Assembly: GCA_034770075.1 (NCBI GenBank)
Contig: CM068388.1
Location: 16,081,653 to 16,145,652 of the forward strand
Source: Aralia elata
Taxonomy: Eukaryota > Streptophyta > Magnoliopsida > Apiales > Araliaceae
DNA length: 64,000 nucleotides
Direction: 5' to 3'
The notes below the pieces were generated by a model, which was not told where the DNA came from, searched no databases, and saw only the letters and a list, made by a program, of their open reading frames with translations. Within the stretch, counting starts at the first letter, position 1. Each line of letters begins with the position of its first letter. Both the position numbers and the translations under genes were made by a program. Below are positions 11,601-21,999 of this stretch, in pieces.

Positions 11601-12203
11601 ATCCTTGGGTAAGAACTCGCTGATAAGAGAGAGCAAAGCATTGAAACCCCTCTCACTGCAGTCATGCTCATTCTTGAAGTGTAAGAGCTTTGTAACTGCT
11701 GATAGCCTAGTGTGCTGATCATTTTCGGGATACAATGGGACCCCCGATTCAGACAGCATCTTGTAAAAGGCAGCAACTGTGTCATTTGGCTCTTGTCGAG
11801 CACTACCTGAAAAATGATCAGCACCAGTCCAATTGATATTGTTAGGCCCATATGAATCCACCAACATCTCCACAACATCATAGTCATCGGCGTTTGAATC
11901 ACCGTGAACTAGTTGGTTTACTGAGCCGGTCAGTTCCCTCAACTCAGCTGTTTCCCCGTGATGGATCCATACAGAATACCCATCCACAAAACCACGAGAA
12001 AATAAGTCGAATTTAATCTCGTCGGCTTTCTTCCAAATCAAGTTTTTACACTTGACACACGGGCATCTCATCTTCCCGTTCGGATCATCAGCATGTTTTA
12101 TGGCTTTGTCCAGAAAGTAGCACACCCCTTCACGGTAAGCTTCCACTAATCCCCTCCCGTCAATGGGTATCCTACGGTACATCCAACTCCGGTCGGCTGA
12201 CAT
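8645..12203 (-). pseudogene. CACTA TNP2-type transposase with C-terminal DUF4216, 3 exons, one frameshift
   Basis: The start is the ATG at 12203 (MSADRSWMYRR), the usual start of this family. Exons are 12203-9929, 9858-9544 and 9461-8645, with introns of 70 and 82 nt. Without the lesion this would be about 1135 residues. Domains in order: transposase-associated zinc segment (CPCVKC near residue 48), TNP2 core (ATDGFCPF, then TDFPTLGMISGW and SCPVC), a CIDVMHTEKNIFENL segment, DUF4218-like region, and DUF4216 (VVVLGSCYNDSES, VTFKCRWFDT). The C-terminal tail is highly acidic. Compared with the split copy at 14872-15933, one A of an AAA is missing near 10025, which shifts the frame just before the first intron. 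The protein would cut and join the element ends. Confidence 0.9.
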
Positions 12204-12573
12204 CTTTAACTGAACAAAAGACACATTTATGTCAGGGATATTCATTCATGTGGTCCATGCATGAATTATATGTTCCTAGTATCTCCACTCTACAGGGGTT
12301 AGGCTTCTATCCCGTTCCTAGATGCGTCTCCTCACTAGTGTCAACACGTTCAGGACGTTTCTACCTGTTTCAAGAAAATTTCGGCAGCACCTCCCCATGG
12401 TCTCCAAGTACACGAAATAGACTAAGATAAATTAGTCTAAGTATGCACTCGAAGAACATGTAGAGATAACCGTCGAAAAATCATCAAAACAATTAAAAAC
12501 GTATTGAACTCATTGACACCGGCCTAAGTGAGAGACATAACATCCAGTCACAGTTCCAAACTGGGGACTATTC

Positions 12574-12600
12574 GACATTCACTCCTAATGAGTGAATGTC
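12574..12600. repeat. Perfect inverted repeat, 10-bp arms, 7-nt loop
   Basis: GACATTCACT at 12574-12583 is followed by a 7-nt spacer and AGTGAATGTC at 12591-12600. It lies about 370 bp upstream of the transposase ATG on the minus strand. It could form a hairpin or be a dimeric protein site. Confidence 0.6.
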
Positions 12601-12671
12601 AAACGGGTTTCTAAGCTCCTAATTAATGTACTACATGCACATGTATATATGCAGTTTATTATAATTGTGGA

Positions 12672-13722
12672 AAACTAAGCAAATGCTACTTAGTTTATTT
12701 TTCCAATTATAAACTAAGTAAGTGCTACTCAGTTTATGATAACTATTATTTGAACAAATTATACTATTTTTACATTAATATTTTTTATTATATTATATTA
12801 TATTATATTATATTATATTATATTATTTAAATTAATTAGTTTAATTAATTTATATCATTTTATTTTATCTTCTTTATTTTCTTTATTAATATTTTATGTT
12901 ATATTCATTATTTTATTTTATTTAATTTATATGTTATTAATTTAATTTAATTTAATTTATCCATTTTATTTTAGTTTATGTTGTATTGTATTATATTATA
13001 TAACAACGGATATAATATTATTTAATTTAATTTAATTGTATTAAATTAAATTACTTTTTAATTTATTTTGTTGTCTTATTTATATGTTATTAAAGAAAAT
13101 TAATTTTAATTTTTTTTATTTATTTTATATTATATTATATTATATTATTTAATTAATTTTTATCATTTCACTTTATTTTATTTATTTTCTTTACTTTATT
13201 TTTTATTTTTAAATTAAATATTATTAATTTTACTTTTATTTATTTATGTTGTATTATATTATATTATATTATATTATTTTTATTATTTAGTAGTGTAGAA
13301 CTAAGTAAATGCTACTTAGTTCATTTCATTTTATTGTATTAAATTAAATTTATTTTATTCTAATTTATTATTAATTTTTATTTTATTTTATTCTAATTTA
13401 TTATTAATTTTTATTTTATTTTATTTTGTATTCTATTATATCATATTACTTAATTAAATATAATTCATTTTATTTATTTATTAGATATGATTTAAGTTAT
13501 TCCATTTAGTTTTATTTTCTTTTCTTTACATTATTTCTTATTACATTACACTATATTATTTATTTTATTATAATTTATTTTCATTAATTTATTTTAATTA
13601 AATTATTTTAGTTAAATTATTATATTATATTATATTATATTATATTATGTAAAATTATTTTTTGCTATTATATTATTTTAATTTATTTACTAGTGTAAAA
13701 CTAAGTAAATGCTACTTAGTTA
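12672..13722. repeat. Four dispersed copies of a palindromic word in the CACTA element
   Basis: Copies of AACTAAGTAAATGCTACTTAGTT (or one to three changes from it) lie at about 12672-12696, 12711-12735, 13298-13322 and 13698-13722. The arms AACTAAGTA and TACTTAGTT are inverted copies around a short centre. Two copies share a further upstream TAGTGTA. Their repetition inside an AT-rich desert suggests selection or duplication. Confidence 0.7.
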
Positions 13723-13760
13723 TTTTAATATTGGGGAATAGTTAAATAAAATACATTAAT

Positions 13761-14313
13761 AATCAGGTGGGCCCAAAAATTGCAATTTAACAATTCTGAC
13801 AGAATTTCGGTCGGACATTCCGTCGGAAATAACAAGTATCACATTTTTAATCCGAATCTAACAATATAAGCAAATTAACTAACAAATTGAACCAATTAGC
13901 TCAATGCTCAATACACAGATTATTGAACCAAATCAGTTTCATGAAACAAAATCACAGCAATTAATCCTTAAATCAAAGACAAACCCAAATCACAATTTCA
14001 ATCCCAATTTCAGCAATTACAGACCAAAATTCCAATTTCAGCAATTTCAGACCCAATAATTTCAACCCAATTTTAGTAATTTCAGACAAAATTTGAGTAA
14101 TTTCTGCAAAATGTAATCCCAATAACAAAATAATATGTATGTAATGCTTCCAAATATTGCATCAACAACAACAACTCAAAAATTTAATCCCATTTTCAAA
14201 TTAAAACAACAACAACAGATTGAAACTACCATACGTGCGGACTGAAACTACCAATAACAATTAATCTCAGGGCAAAAAATAAACCAATACGGATTAAAAT
14301 TAATTAAGAACTA
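13761..14313. other. Probable first intron of the CACTA transcripts
   Basis: No ORF is seen. It contains A- and CAA-rich tracts and one isolated pair of subterminal-type words (TTTCGGTCGG, TTCCGTCGG near 13805). It begins, on the minus strand, at the donor AAAG|GTTAG at 14316/14315. Confidence 0.4.
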
Positions 14314-14315
14314 AC

Positions 14316-14565
14316 CTTTGTAGGTAACAAATTAAAACAAATTAAAGAGGAGGAGGAGGAGATATTCCTGCCGGATGTGGTGTACCGTCGCCGGAAGTGG
14401 GGACGCCGATGGTGCCGCGTCGCCGGAGGTGGGGAAGCACCGGTGGTATCGTCGCCGGAGGTGGAGGAGGCGGCCGGACGGGAGAATGGAGAGAGAGAGA
14501 ATCACAACTGAGGGAGAGAGATGAGAGATATTAGAGAGAGTACTGGAGGCGGCTGGGAGAACTGA
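14316..14565 (-). other. Probable untranslated first exon of the CACTA genes
   Basis: This GC-rich block differs sharply from the AT-rich DNA beside it. It carries three copies of GTCGCCGGAGGTGG (first copy with A at the ninth G) about 31 bp apart, plus a GA microsatellite. On the minus strand it ends at a good donor (ACAAAG|GTTAGT). Its position just inside the right subterminal repeats matches the promoter-proximal exon of En/Spm elements. No in-frame protein is claimed. Confidence 0.45.
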
Positions 14566-14582
14566 TTGAATTTTTAGGTTTT

Positions 14583-14871
14583 AAAGGATATTTCCGACGG
14601 AATTTCCGTCGAAATTACATCCGTCGAAATTAAGTTATTCTCGACGGATATTCCGTCGGAGATAATCCTCATTCCGTCGAACATATGTTTGGCGCTGGCG
14701 GGAACATTGGCGCCATAATGCATATCTAAATTCCGACGGAATTCCGTCGGAGTTATCGTATTTTCGAGGGAATTAGTTTCGACGAATAATTCCGTCGACA
14801 ATAAGGTAACACCGACGGAATATATTCCGTCGAAACTAATTCCGTCGGAATTAGTTAATTTTCTTGTAGTG
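14583..14871. repeat. Right CACTA subterminal repeats and terminus
   Basis: About 13 copies of CCGACGGA-like words in both orientations precede the 13-bp terminal inverted repeat. Density and composition match the left end. Confidence 0.85.
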
Positions 14872-15933
14872 AGAACAATAAGTTGAGAGCAATTGGTTAT
14901 GGGAAGACTCATAAATGGATACACTCGCCCATGTAGTTTGAGTTGCCATATTAGGTCACGCTTTTAGTTCGTCATTGTTTAGACGTCATGCATACAAAAA
15001 AGAATGTATTTGAGAACTTATTTTACACCATGCTAGATGCGAGTGGTAAAACAAAAGACAATAATAAGGCACGATTAGATTTGGAAGCACTAAACATAAG
15101 GCGGGAATTGTGGCTCCGACCTAACAATTCAAAACCTAAAGCTCCATTTTCTCTTACCAAGCAACATGTTGAAGACATTTGCAAGTGGGCAAGTGCGTTG
15201 AAGCTCCTAGATGGATATGCTTTTAACATATCTCGTTGCAATAAGGTTGAACAGTTGAAAATTAATGGGTTCAAAGGTTATGGTTGTCATCTATTCATGC
15301 AGAAGTTGATGCCAATTGCATTTCGTGAGATGTTATATAGAAAAGTTATAGATGCTTTGACCGAACTGTCATATTTACATCGGGATCTATGTTTAACGGA
15401 TATAAAGTACAATGATGTGAAGTAGATGGAGAAAAATATAGTGCTTACAATGTGCAAGCTCGAAATGATCTTCCCTCCAAAGTTCTTTGACTTAATAGAG
15501 CATTTGCCTATTCATCTGGTATATGAACTTAAACTTGGAGGACCCGTGCAATATCAGTGGATGTATCCTTTTGAGAGGTAATATTATCTACATATTTATT
15601 TTGATGATATTTATAGCTCATATTGTTAATTAATTCCAGCCAATCATCATTTTTAGGTACATGCGTCGATTAAAGCAGAAAGTAAAAAACAAAGCTCGTG
15701 TAGAGGGTTCTATTGTTGAACAATATACAGAGAAATAGCTTGTCAACTTCTGCTCCTTATAATTTGAGGATATTGTCTCAACGAAGCACTACCGTTTAAG
15801 TCAGAATGAGGTTGTTCGACTCCAATCTCGTGGTGATGAGTTAGTTGTATTCACCTATCAGGCTAAACTATTTGGCCATGAGACGATGACTTACTTAAGC
15901 AACAAAGATTTGAAGATTGTATCTACATACATG
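14872..15933 (+). pseudogene. CACTA TNP2 transposase fragment, part 2 (right of inner CACTA)
   Basis: The sequence encodes LRAIGYGKTHKW, then DVMHTKKNVFENLFYTMLDA, the DUF4218-like region (FMQKLMPIAFREML), an intron (about 15580-15657, GAGAG|GTAATA to TTTTAG|GTACATG) and YMRRLKQKVKNKA to LKIVSTYM. Stops replace conserved Trp, Gln and Tyr codons (for example SPM-stop-FELPY-stop). It is the continuation of 5743-5848. At 15934 the gene is cut by the left end of another CACTA relative, so the C-terminus is not attached. Confidence 0.9.
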
Positions 15934-16797
15934 CACAAGAAATAAGCTTAGTTCCAATGGAATTTTTCGTCTGAAATAAGTTTATTCTGTCAGAATAAGC
16001 TTATTTCTGACATAAAATTTCGTCAGTGAATCCGTCTTAACTAAGCTAGTCGAGGATAAGAACGTCGGACTTTTGGTCAAAATTAAGTATTTGCGATGAA
16101 ATTATGGCCGACCAAAGATCCATCAAAAATAGGATATTTCTAACGAAAGTAGTTCCGACGGATCACTATCGTCGGAAATATCATTTACACGTGGCGTGTG
16201 TTTGCTTGTACATGAATCCGTAATTCTGACAGAATATTCGTCGGAAATAACTACTATTCCATCGAGAATAAATATTTTTAAATTAATTATACTTCTTTAG
16301 TTCCGACGAAAATTTTGTCAGACTTAACATATTCCGTTGGAAATAATATATTTAAAAAAAAATTATATTTTTGTTCTAGATTTTTAAACCCCATTTTTTT
16401 ACCTATAACCTGCTTTATCCCAACAACACATGCAGTAATCTCTATATTATAGCACACACAATGTAACTAGTTTAATTACAACATATATACATGTTTTAAT
16501 GTGTATATATAAGTACTATACCAACAACATATATCGTTTTGAACAAGAACATATATAAACTAATTTACGATAAGTTATAAACTATAAAGAATCAAATTAA
16601 CTTTAATTATTTACAAAACTAAACAAAAATATATTGATTTACAAAGAATCAAGCTAAAGTACAATGATATACAAAGAATCGAGCTTAACTACAATAATTT
16701 ATAATAAATTGAAGTAAATGCTATACAAAAAATCAACTTAAGCTAGTAGTACCACCACTATGAGGAGAATCATCGGGCAAGGGTCGACGTTACTGCT

Positions 16798-19700
16798 TTG
16801 GTGTCTGAAAATCATCATCATCATCCCACTGCTCACGATCTGCATTGCCAGCCTGCTCAGCATCACTAGCCTGCTCGGCATTACCAACCTGTTGATACAA
16901 TTAAAAATATAACTTATTAGTTTATAATTGAGAATTAAAGAGACAGCTAAATGAAATTTAAATAGCATGCAAAATATACAACTTAAAATGAATAGAATAC
17001 TTGAGTAGTCGCGAGCTGACTCAACATCGGCCCAAAAACCTCCGAGAGTAGGTTAACCACCATTCGAACCACCTCGTTGCGTATCGCGGTGAACTACTCC
17101 AGAGGGATACCTGTACTTTTGACGGTCCCTACTACAATGTCCTGAGCAAGCTGGTGAAGGCGAGCACGGCTAGGCAAGTCCTAACGAACGAATATCGGAT
17201 CTATACTAAATGTCTCTGACACCACCGCCATAACCCTCTAAAACAACTCGTCGTCCAAGCCAGCGCCTGTATGCGATAGTCCAACATGTGCTCTTAGACG
17301 CTGGCATTGGCTAGAGCCTATGAAAATAAATATCACATTACTAATATTTTATATTATTTTATTAATTATGCTATAATAGGAAACATACTAAATATAAATA
17401 CCTCCAGGTAGTGTATATGTTGGTACCCTCGACAGGCCCAACATTCGATACCTGCTGGTACTACTACTTGGGGGATCCTGAGACGCAACCCAAAGACTCA
17501 TCTCTTCATCCTAAGATAAGCTAACCTCGGGCGGAGGGATGATAAAATCTAACGGCTCAAAATCCCCCCTAACATCCCGCAACTCTACTACACGCTGGTC
17601 CCGAAGCTTCTGAATCAGTCCCACAATTTGTTTTGTATACGTGGGTTAATTAAATCATTTTATTAATTACCTAATAATAATAATTACTAAAAAATAAGAT
17701 TAGTGTTACCCGTATAGGTAATTCTATGGGAGACATAGTAGATTCCTTCGGCGTGTGGGCTCTATCCCAAAACTCGACCATGGTCGGAGGTCGGCCAAGC
17801 TCACCCGCATGACCTAATAAATATATGCAGAGATAACATTTATTAAGTATGCTTATGATAATATTAAAGTAAACAACTAAAGTTTAAGTTCATACCGACT
17901 TTGACTCCAAAAAAGATTATGAACCAGTAGTATATACTACTCGGAGTTGCCCACGATTTTTATTCATCTGTTCCGACTTCTTCTTAAAGTCAGCAGCTTC
18001 CCAGTAGGTACACATGGCCTCCCATGATGCATCTGAGATAATATCGGGCTGATGGTCTCGAATCGTGGTCCCAGGCTAGTCTACAACTGTCCGGGCTTCC
18101 CTTTGTCTCATTTCGTACAACCAGCCGACGTAGTTCTTCGCGTCATGTGCAATAATAACACTGTCCCTGGCTAGCTAAGCGATGCCCTCCTCATATCTAA
18201 AATAAATCTATAAAAAATTAATAACTTATCAGAAACAATGAATTAAATGTGTAACTACTATTTACGTATGTAGTTTAATTTATTTGAATTAATTTATATG
18301 AAACTCGCGCAACATAATCTCCATGAAAGAGGCATCATGTTGTGTGTACTGGCTAAACCGTATGCAGCTAGTGGGGAGGTGTGTTAGGCATATGGCGTGT
18401 AATGTCGTCTTAACCACAGGGTCCATAATACTATAATATAAATCAAACAATAGTGTGCTATTTTAATTGTGTCATCATAGAAATTAATATAATTTAACAT
18501 TATGCTATCTGACATTTACTGCACAGAGTCGACATCTACGTGGACTGTATGTGAAATTACCGGCGGACAACCAAATAAACCGAGGTTAGTCCCTCAGTGA
18601 CGTCGACGAGCAGTATCTGTAAGTATAATTGAAACATTTTGGAAATAGACCAAGTACATGTTTGCCTAAATCTATACTAGCAAAATACGCAAGTATACGC
18701 AGTCCACAAGTAATAAAGTGATAAGTAGAGTATCGTTCCCACAGAGAAAATTGAATTTATAATGACAAATAACAATTATCTATTAACCCAATTTTTATTA
18801 AATAATTGATCAAAGGTTTGTAAATTTCTGAAGTTAATTAATTAATTCTAATAAAGCTAACTACCATACGTTCGAAAACAAAATTTTAAATACTTAAGAC
18901 TATAACTTCACTTATTGCCTCACTTTGTTCAACGGACTTCCCATCAAATTATGCTAATTAGCTTGAATTATTAATCAAGAACTCATCAATATCTATGACC
19001 ATCTCTCAATGTATCATAAACTAATCAACTCGAATTCACAGATGATAGACTCAAGATGAACACCCTAGTTAACTAATCCACTATATCTCTATGTGAATTA
19101 CAATTAAAAAGGATTTAAAGTTCAGGTTCCTTATTAAATTACATGTGGTGAATAGGTATATCTCTATCCTAAACACAATCATGATTTCCAACGACAAGTA
19201 GAAAATACAATCACATGCTATTATGGTCAAATCTGAATCTATACTTCATCTCTCAAATTCATATAGATTATCCCGGTAATTATTGGCCAAATAATCAAAT
19301 AATTAATCATAAACCATAATAGACAATCTAATATTAGTTAACCATAATTATCTGAGAAGCATATCAAACAAAGCTACACAATAAGATCCATTATAGCCTT
19401 AAAAGAAATTTAGTTCATAATTAAACTAGAATCCATCATCCACAAATTTAATAGCATTCAAAATTCAAAAGTAAAAGATAGAGAAAAGAACAAAAACTGA
19501 TGAAGCAATCCTTGAATTTCTATCTAGCTTCTGTCTTGATTTCTTCCTACTAGCAATTCGCTTCAAGTCTTTCCAATTTGCTTCCACAACTAGGGTTTTC
19601 TAATAATAAGTTCAATAATCTTAAAACTAATTTAAAATAACTATTTATAGCGTCTGATATCAATCCTAAAAGATTTAGAAGTCTAAAAACTAATTACACA

Positions 19701-20185
19701 TCAAATTGCTTCAATTTAAATGAAAAGTCAAAGCTGGTCAACTCCCGAACTGGCGCGACCGCGCTGGAAATAAGCCTTACTTGGGCGCGCTCGCGCTGCA
19801 CTGACAGACAATTTATTTTCAACAGTGGAGACTGGCGCGGCCGCGCTGCCCCCTAGTTCATTTTGGGTGTGGCCGTGCTGCTTGACTTTATACACTTTTT
19901 CATTCCTTCTGTCATGCTCAAGCCTCACCAAATCCAACCCCAACAAATGCAACCTATAAAAACACACAAAATGCATGAAAAGTAATTATATACTAAGGAA
20001 ATAAACAATAACCCACGTTAAAAAGTATCAAATTCGTAAAACCTACTCATCAGTACATAACCTATAAATAGGAAACGACATAATAGGAAATGATTATAAA
20101 AATTTACTAGATGATGAAGACCTGCCCTGACTAGCGTTAGTAGATCCTGCACGGCCACCATTACTATGTCTAACCATAAATATAG
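16798..20185 (-). pseudogene. Transposase_24 gene of the third CACTA relative, degenerate, split by a solo LTR
   Basis: Exon-by-exon similarity to 6601-8545 is clear: the first exon near 20110-20185 begins ATGGTTAGACATAG, the second is near 18535-18620, the signature exon (SDASWEAMCTYW-like) near 17900-18200, and the last exon near 16798-16889. Several stops occur, for example TAG replacing Gln codons in the 17000-17325 exon. The last exon is longer than in the inner element, with an AEQASDAEQAGNADREQ stretch and an Asp run. The TGG that is TAG in the inner element is intact here, which identifies the inner TAG as a mutation. Confidence 0.75.
18659..20052 (-). repeat. Solo LTR (Athila-type), 1394 bp, TSD GTACA
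   Basis: On the plus strand the segment runs from TGTTTGCCTAAATCTATACT to ACCTACTCATCA and is flanked by GTACA at 18654-18658 and 20053-20057. On the minus strand it starts TGATGAGTAGGTTTTA, like the Athila LTRs at 28968 and 54124, and shares their end segment with TAATAAAGTGATAA. A CTATAAATAG TATA box lies at about 19641-19651 (minus), with a GC-rich GGCGCG block upstream at 19740-19875. No internal region is present. Confidence 0.9.
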
Positions 20186-20289
20186 TACTAAAATAACTAA
20201 AATAACTTTAATTAATATGCAGTTAATTTAATTAAATAACTATTACTAATAGTAAATTATTCACAAAACAATAGTAAGTTTAGACTTAG

Positions 20290-21049
20290 TACGTTGCCAA
20301 ACTCGTCAGAATCAAAATTATTGTCATCCTCAGATTTTGTCTCTTTTTCTTCATATCAGTTTCTTCATTGTTATCATCTTGTATGATGACATAATCATTG
20401 GCAACCACAACTTCCTCAATTTCCTTATCATCGGGTACGTCAACGACATCATTTACCAGCACATCGTTATCATTTAGTACTACCTGCCTGGGATTGCTAA
20501 CATTTTCTTACAACGGGTTATCCGTCGTAGACAGATAAGTACCATTAAATGCCCGAGTTTTCATTGTGATAATGGTATACCAATAGCTTCTACAATTTAT
20601 GACATTAGGCGTGTAGTACACTTGAATCGTTTGACTGGCTAACACGAATACGTCATCAGACTATAGCTTTGAGTTTATATCTACTGTGGCGATTCTATTA
20701 CGATCAACTTTAACACCCTTTCAGTATCAAACCAGTGACACTTCAATGTAACAACCTTTTTACCCCTAAGATAATTGAGCACAACAACTTCTTCTAATCG
20801 TCTACAGTAATTGGACTCAGAATCTTGGTAACAGCTTCCCAACACGATAACGACAGAATTGACTGATGTCAGTTCATTCATTCATCGACCTTGAATATTT
20901 ATACCCATTAATGATGCAACCGAGAAATAAACTAATAAGTTTGTAAGGACCTAAGATGACAACTCTAAAATGCTCAAAAGTGTTATCTTCTTCAACCCGT
21001 CTCTTAAACCACTGAATTTTTTAGTAATGAATGCTTCCAACTGTGCTGT
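20290..21049 (-). pseudogene. DUF4216/transposase C-terminal exon of the third CACTA relative
   Basis: The exon parallels 8645-9461. It keeps NELTSVNSVVIVLGSCYQDS and the following LNYLRGKKVVTLKCHWFDTE, then frameshifts at the TEK/TER position. The acidic C-terminal tail is partly kept. Homology ends abruptly at 21049 in the equivalent of the LEALTTATFQQ segment. Confidence 0.75.
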
Positions 21050-21647
21050 ATGATAAATGAGTTTTATACCTGAATAGGCGCGCTGATGCATTAGCGCCTA
21101 GGCGCATGAAGACGAGCGCCGCGACACAAGAAAGTAAAGCAGCACCGAGGCGCATGAGGCTAAGGGCCGCGACACTTGCTGCGGGAAGTAGGCACTTGGG
21201 CCTTGCACGCGCGCGGTTGTTAGTTACTTGCTGATGGCTGATTGTTGTGCTTTTCTTCTAATTAAATTGAGTCACTTACCAAATGAACATGGGCCATAAG
21301 AAGTCCAAGGGGACTAAAAGTATAGAGAGTTAGGAGATGAGTATAGATATCAACATCTAGGCTTATTTTAGGGAGAGGAAGACCATATCAGATATCATCA
21401 GATTATAGAGACTAAGGTTTTTATTAGATATTGAAGGATAACACATAAGGTGCAATAGTTGGAGATGGAGAGTAAAGATCAACTGTGACAGAGTTTTCCT
21501 CTCTACTTTTATTCTTTTATTCTTGTAATCTTGAGATATTTTCTAGATTTTTACTGATGTTTTTATTTGTGGAAATGAATTAATTTCCTTTTGAGATTAC
21601 AATGGAACTAATGCATAGTTTAAGCTAATTTACTCTCCTTTAGTTAT
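21050..21647 (+). repeat. 5' part of an Athila-type LTR
   Basis: It starts TGATAAATGAGTTTTATACC and has a GC-rich GGCGC-word block at 21078-21220, then a TTTTATTCTTGTAATCTTGAG region like the R/U5 part of other Athila-type LTRs here. At 21648 another LTR start interrupts it. Confidence 0.5.
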
Positions 21648-21999
21648 TGATGAGTGAATTTTATACCACAATTTTAGTACTTCTAACTTGATGAAATTGC
21701 GTGTTCTTGAGTATTTTCTATTCCTTTTTATATGTTTTTGTGTTAGGAAAGGGAAAAATATGAAAATTGAAGCAAATTGGATGAAAATTTGTCAAAATGT
21801 AGAAAAAAAAGACCTACGTGTGTGTAAGGTAGAATTGTGGGGCAATTTGGCATGCATGAAGTAGGCATGATATGGGCAAACAAGCAAAATGAGTTGAAAT
21901 AGGTCATTGATGGTCTAGGGAAAGCCACAACAGGCCAATGATCACTAATCAAGCTAGTTGATGAGAAGAAGTAAGGAAACGAAATTCATACATCTTTCA
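21648..21999 (+). repeat. Short LTR-start fragment
   Basis: It starts TGATGAGTGAATTTTATACC, the common Athila-type LTR beginning, and runs to about 22000 where a minus-strand LTR takes over. No coding content is seen. Confidence 0.4.

Larger units (their letters stand above)
12246..13760. other. AT-rich intergenic part of the CACTA element
   Basis: No coding region is seen. From about 12780 the sequence is dominated by TATTA/TTTAA words, including a (TATAT)n-like microsatellite at 12787-12826. It also holds one perfect hairpin and four copies of a palindromic word, listed separately. Confidence 0.7.
5849..14871 (-). mobile_element. Nearly intact CACTA (En/Spm) DNA transposon, 9023 bp, TSD AGA
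   Basis: The ends are perfect 13-bp inverted repeats: CACTACAAGAAAA at 5849 and TTTTCTTGTAGTG ending at 14871. The 3-bp duplication AGA flanks both sides (5846-5848 and 14872-14874), as expected for CACTA elements. Subterminal blocks contain many CCGACGGA words. Two genes are read from the minus strand: a TNP2-type transposase (12203-8645) and a Transposase_24 protein (8545-6601). An untranslated first exon is likely near the right end. The element sits inside the transposase gene of a related, older CACTA element. Each gene has one lesion, so this copy is probably not autonomous now. Confidence 0.95.
15934..21049 (-). mobile_element. Third CACTA relative, decayed and truncated
   Basis: The left end reads CACAAGAAATAAGCTTAG, a decayed form of the CACTACAAGAAAAAAGTCTA of the 9.0 kb element. 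Degenerate CCGACGGA words follow to about 16350, and then homologous Transposase_24 exons and the DUF4216 exon on the minus strand in the same order. A solo LTR interrupts it at 18659-20052. Homology stops at 21049, where an LTR fragment begins. The TNP2 core and right terminus are not in the window. Confidence 0.8.
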
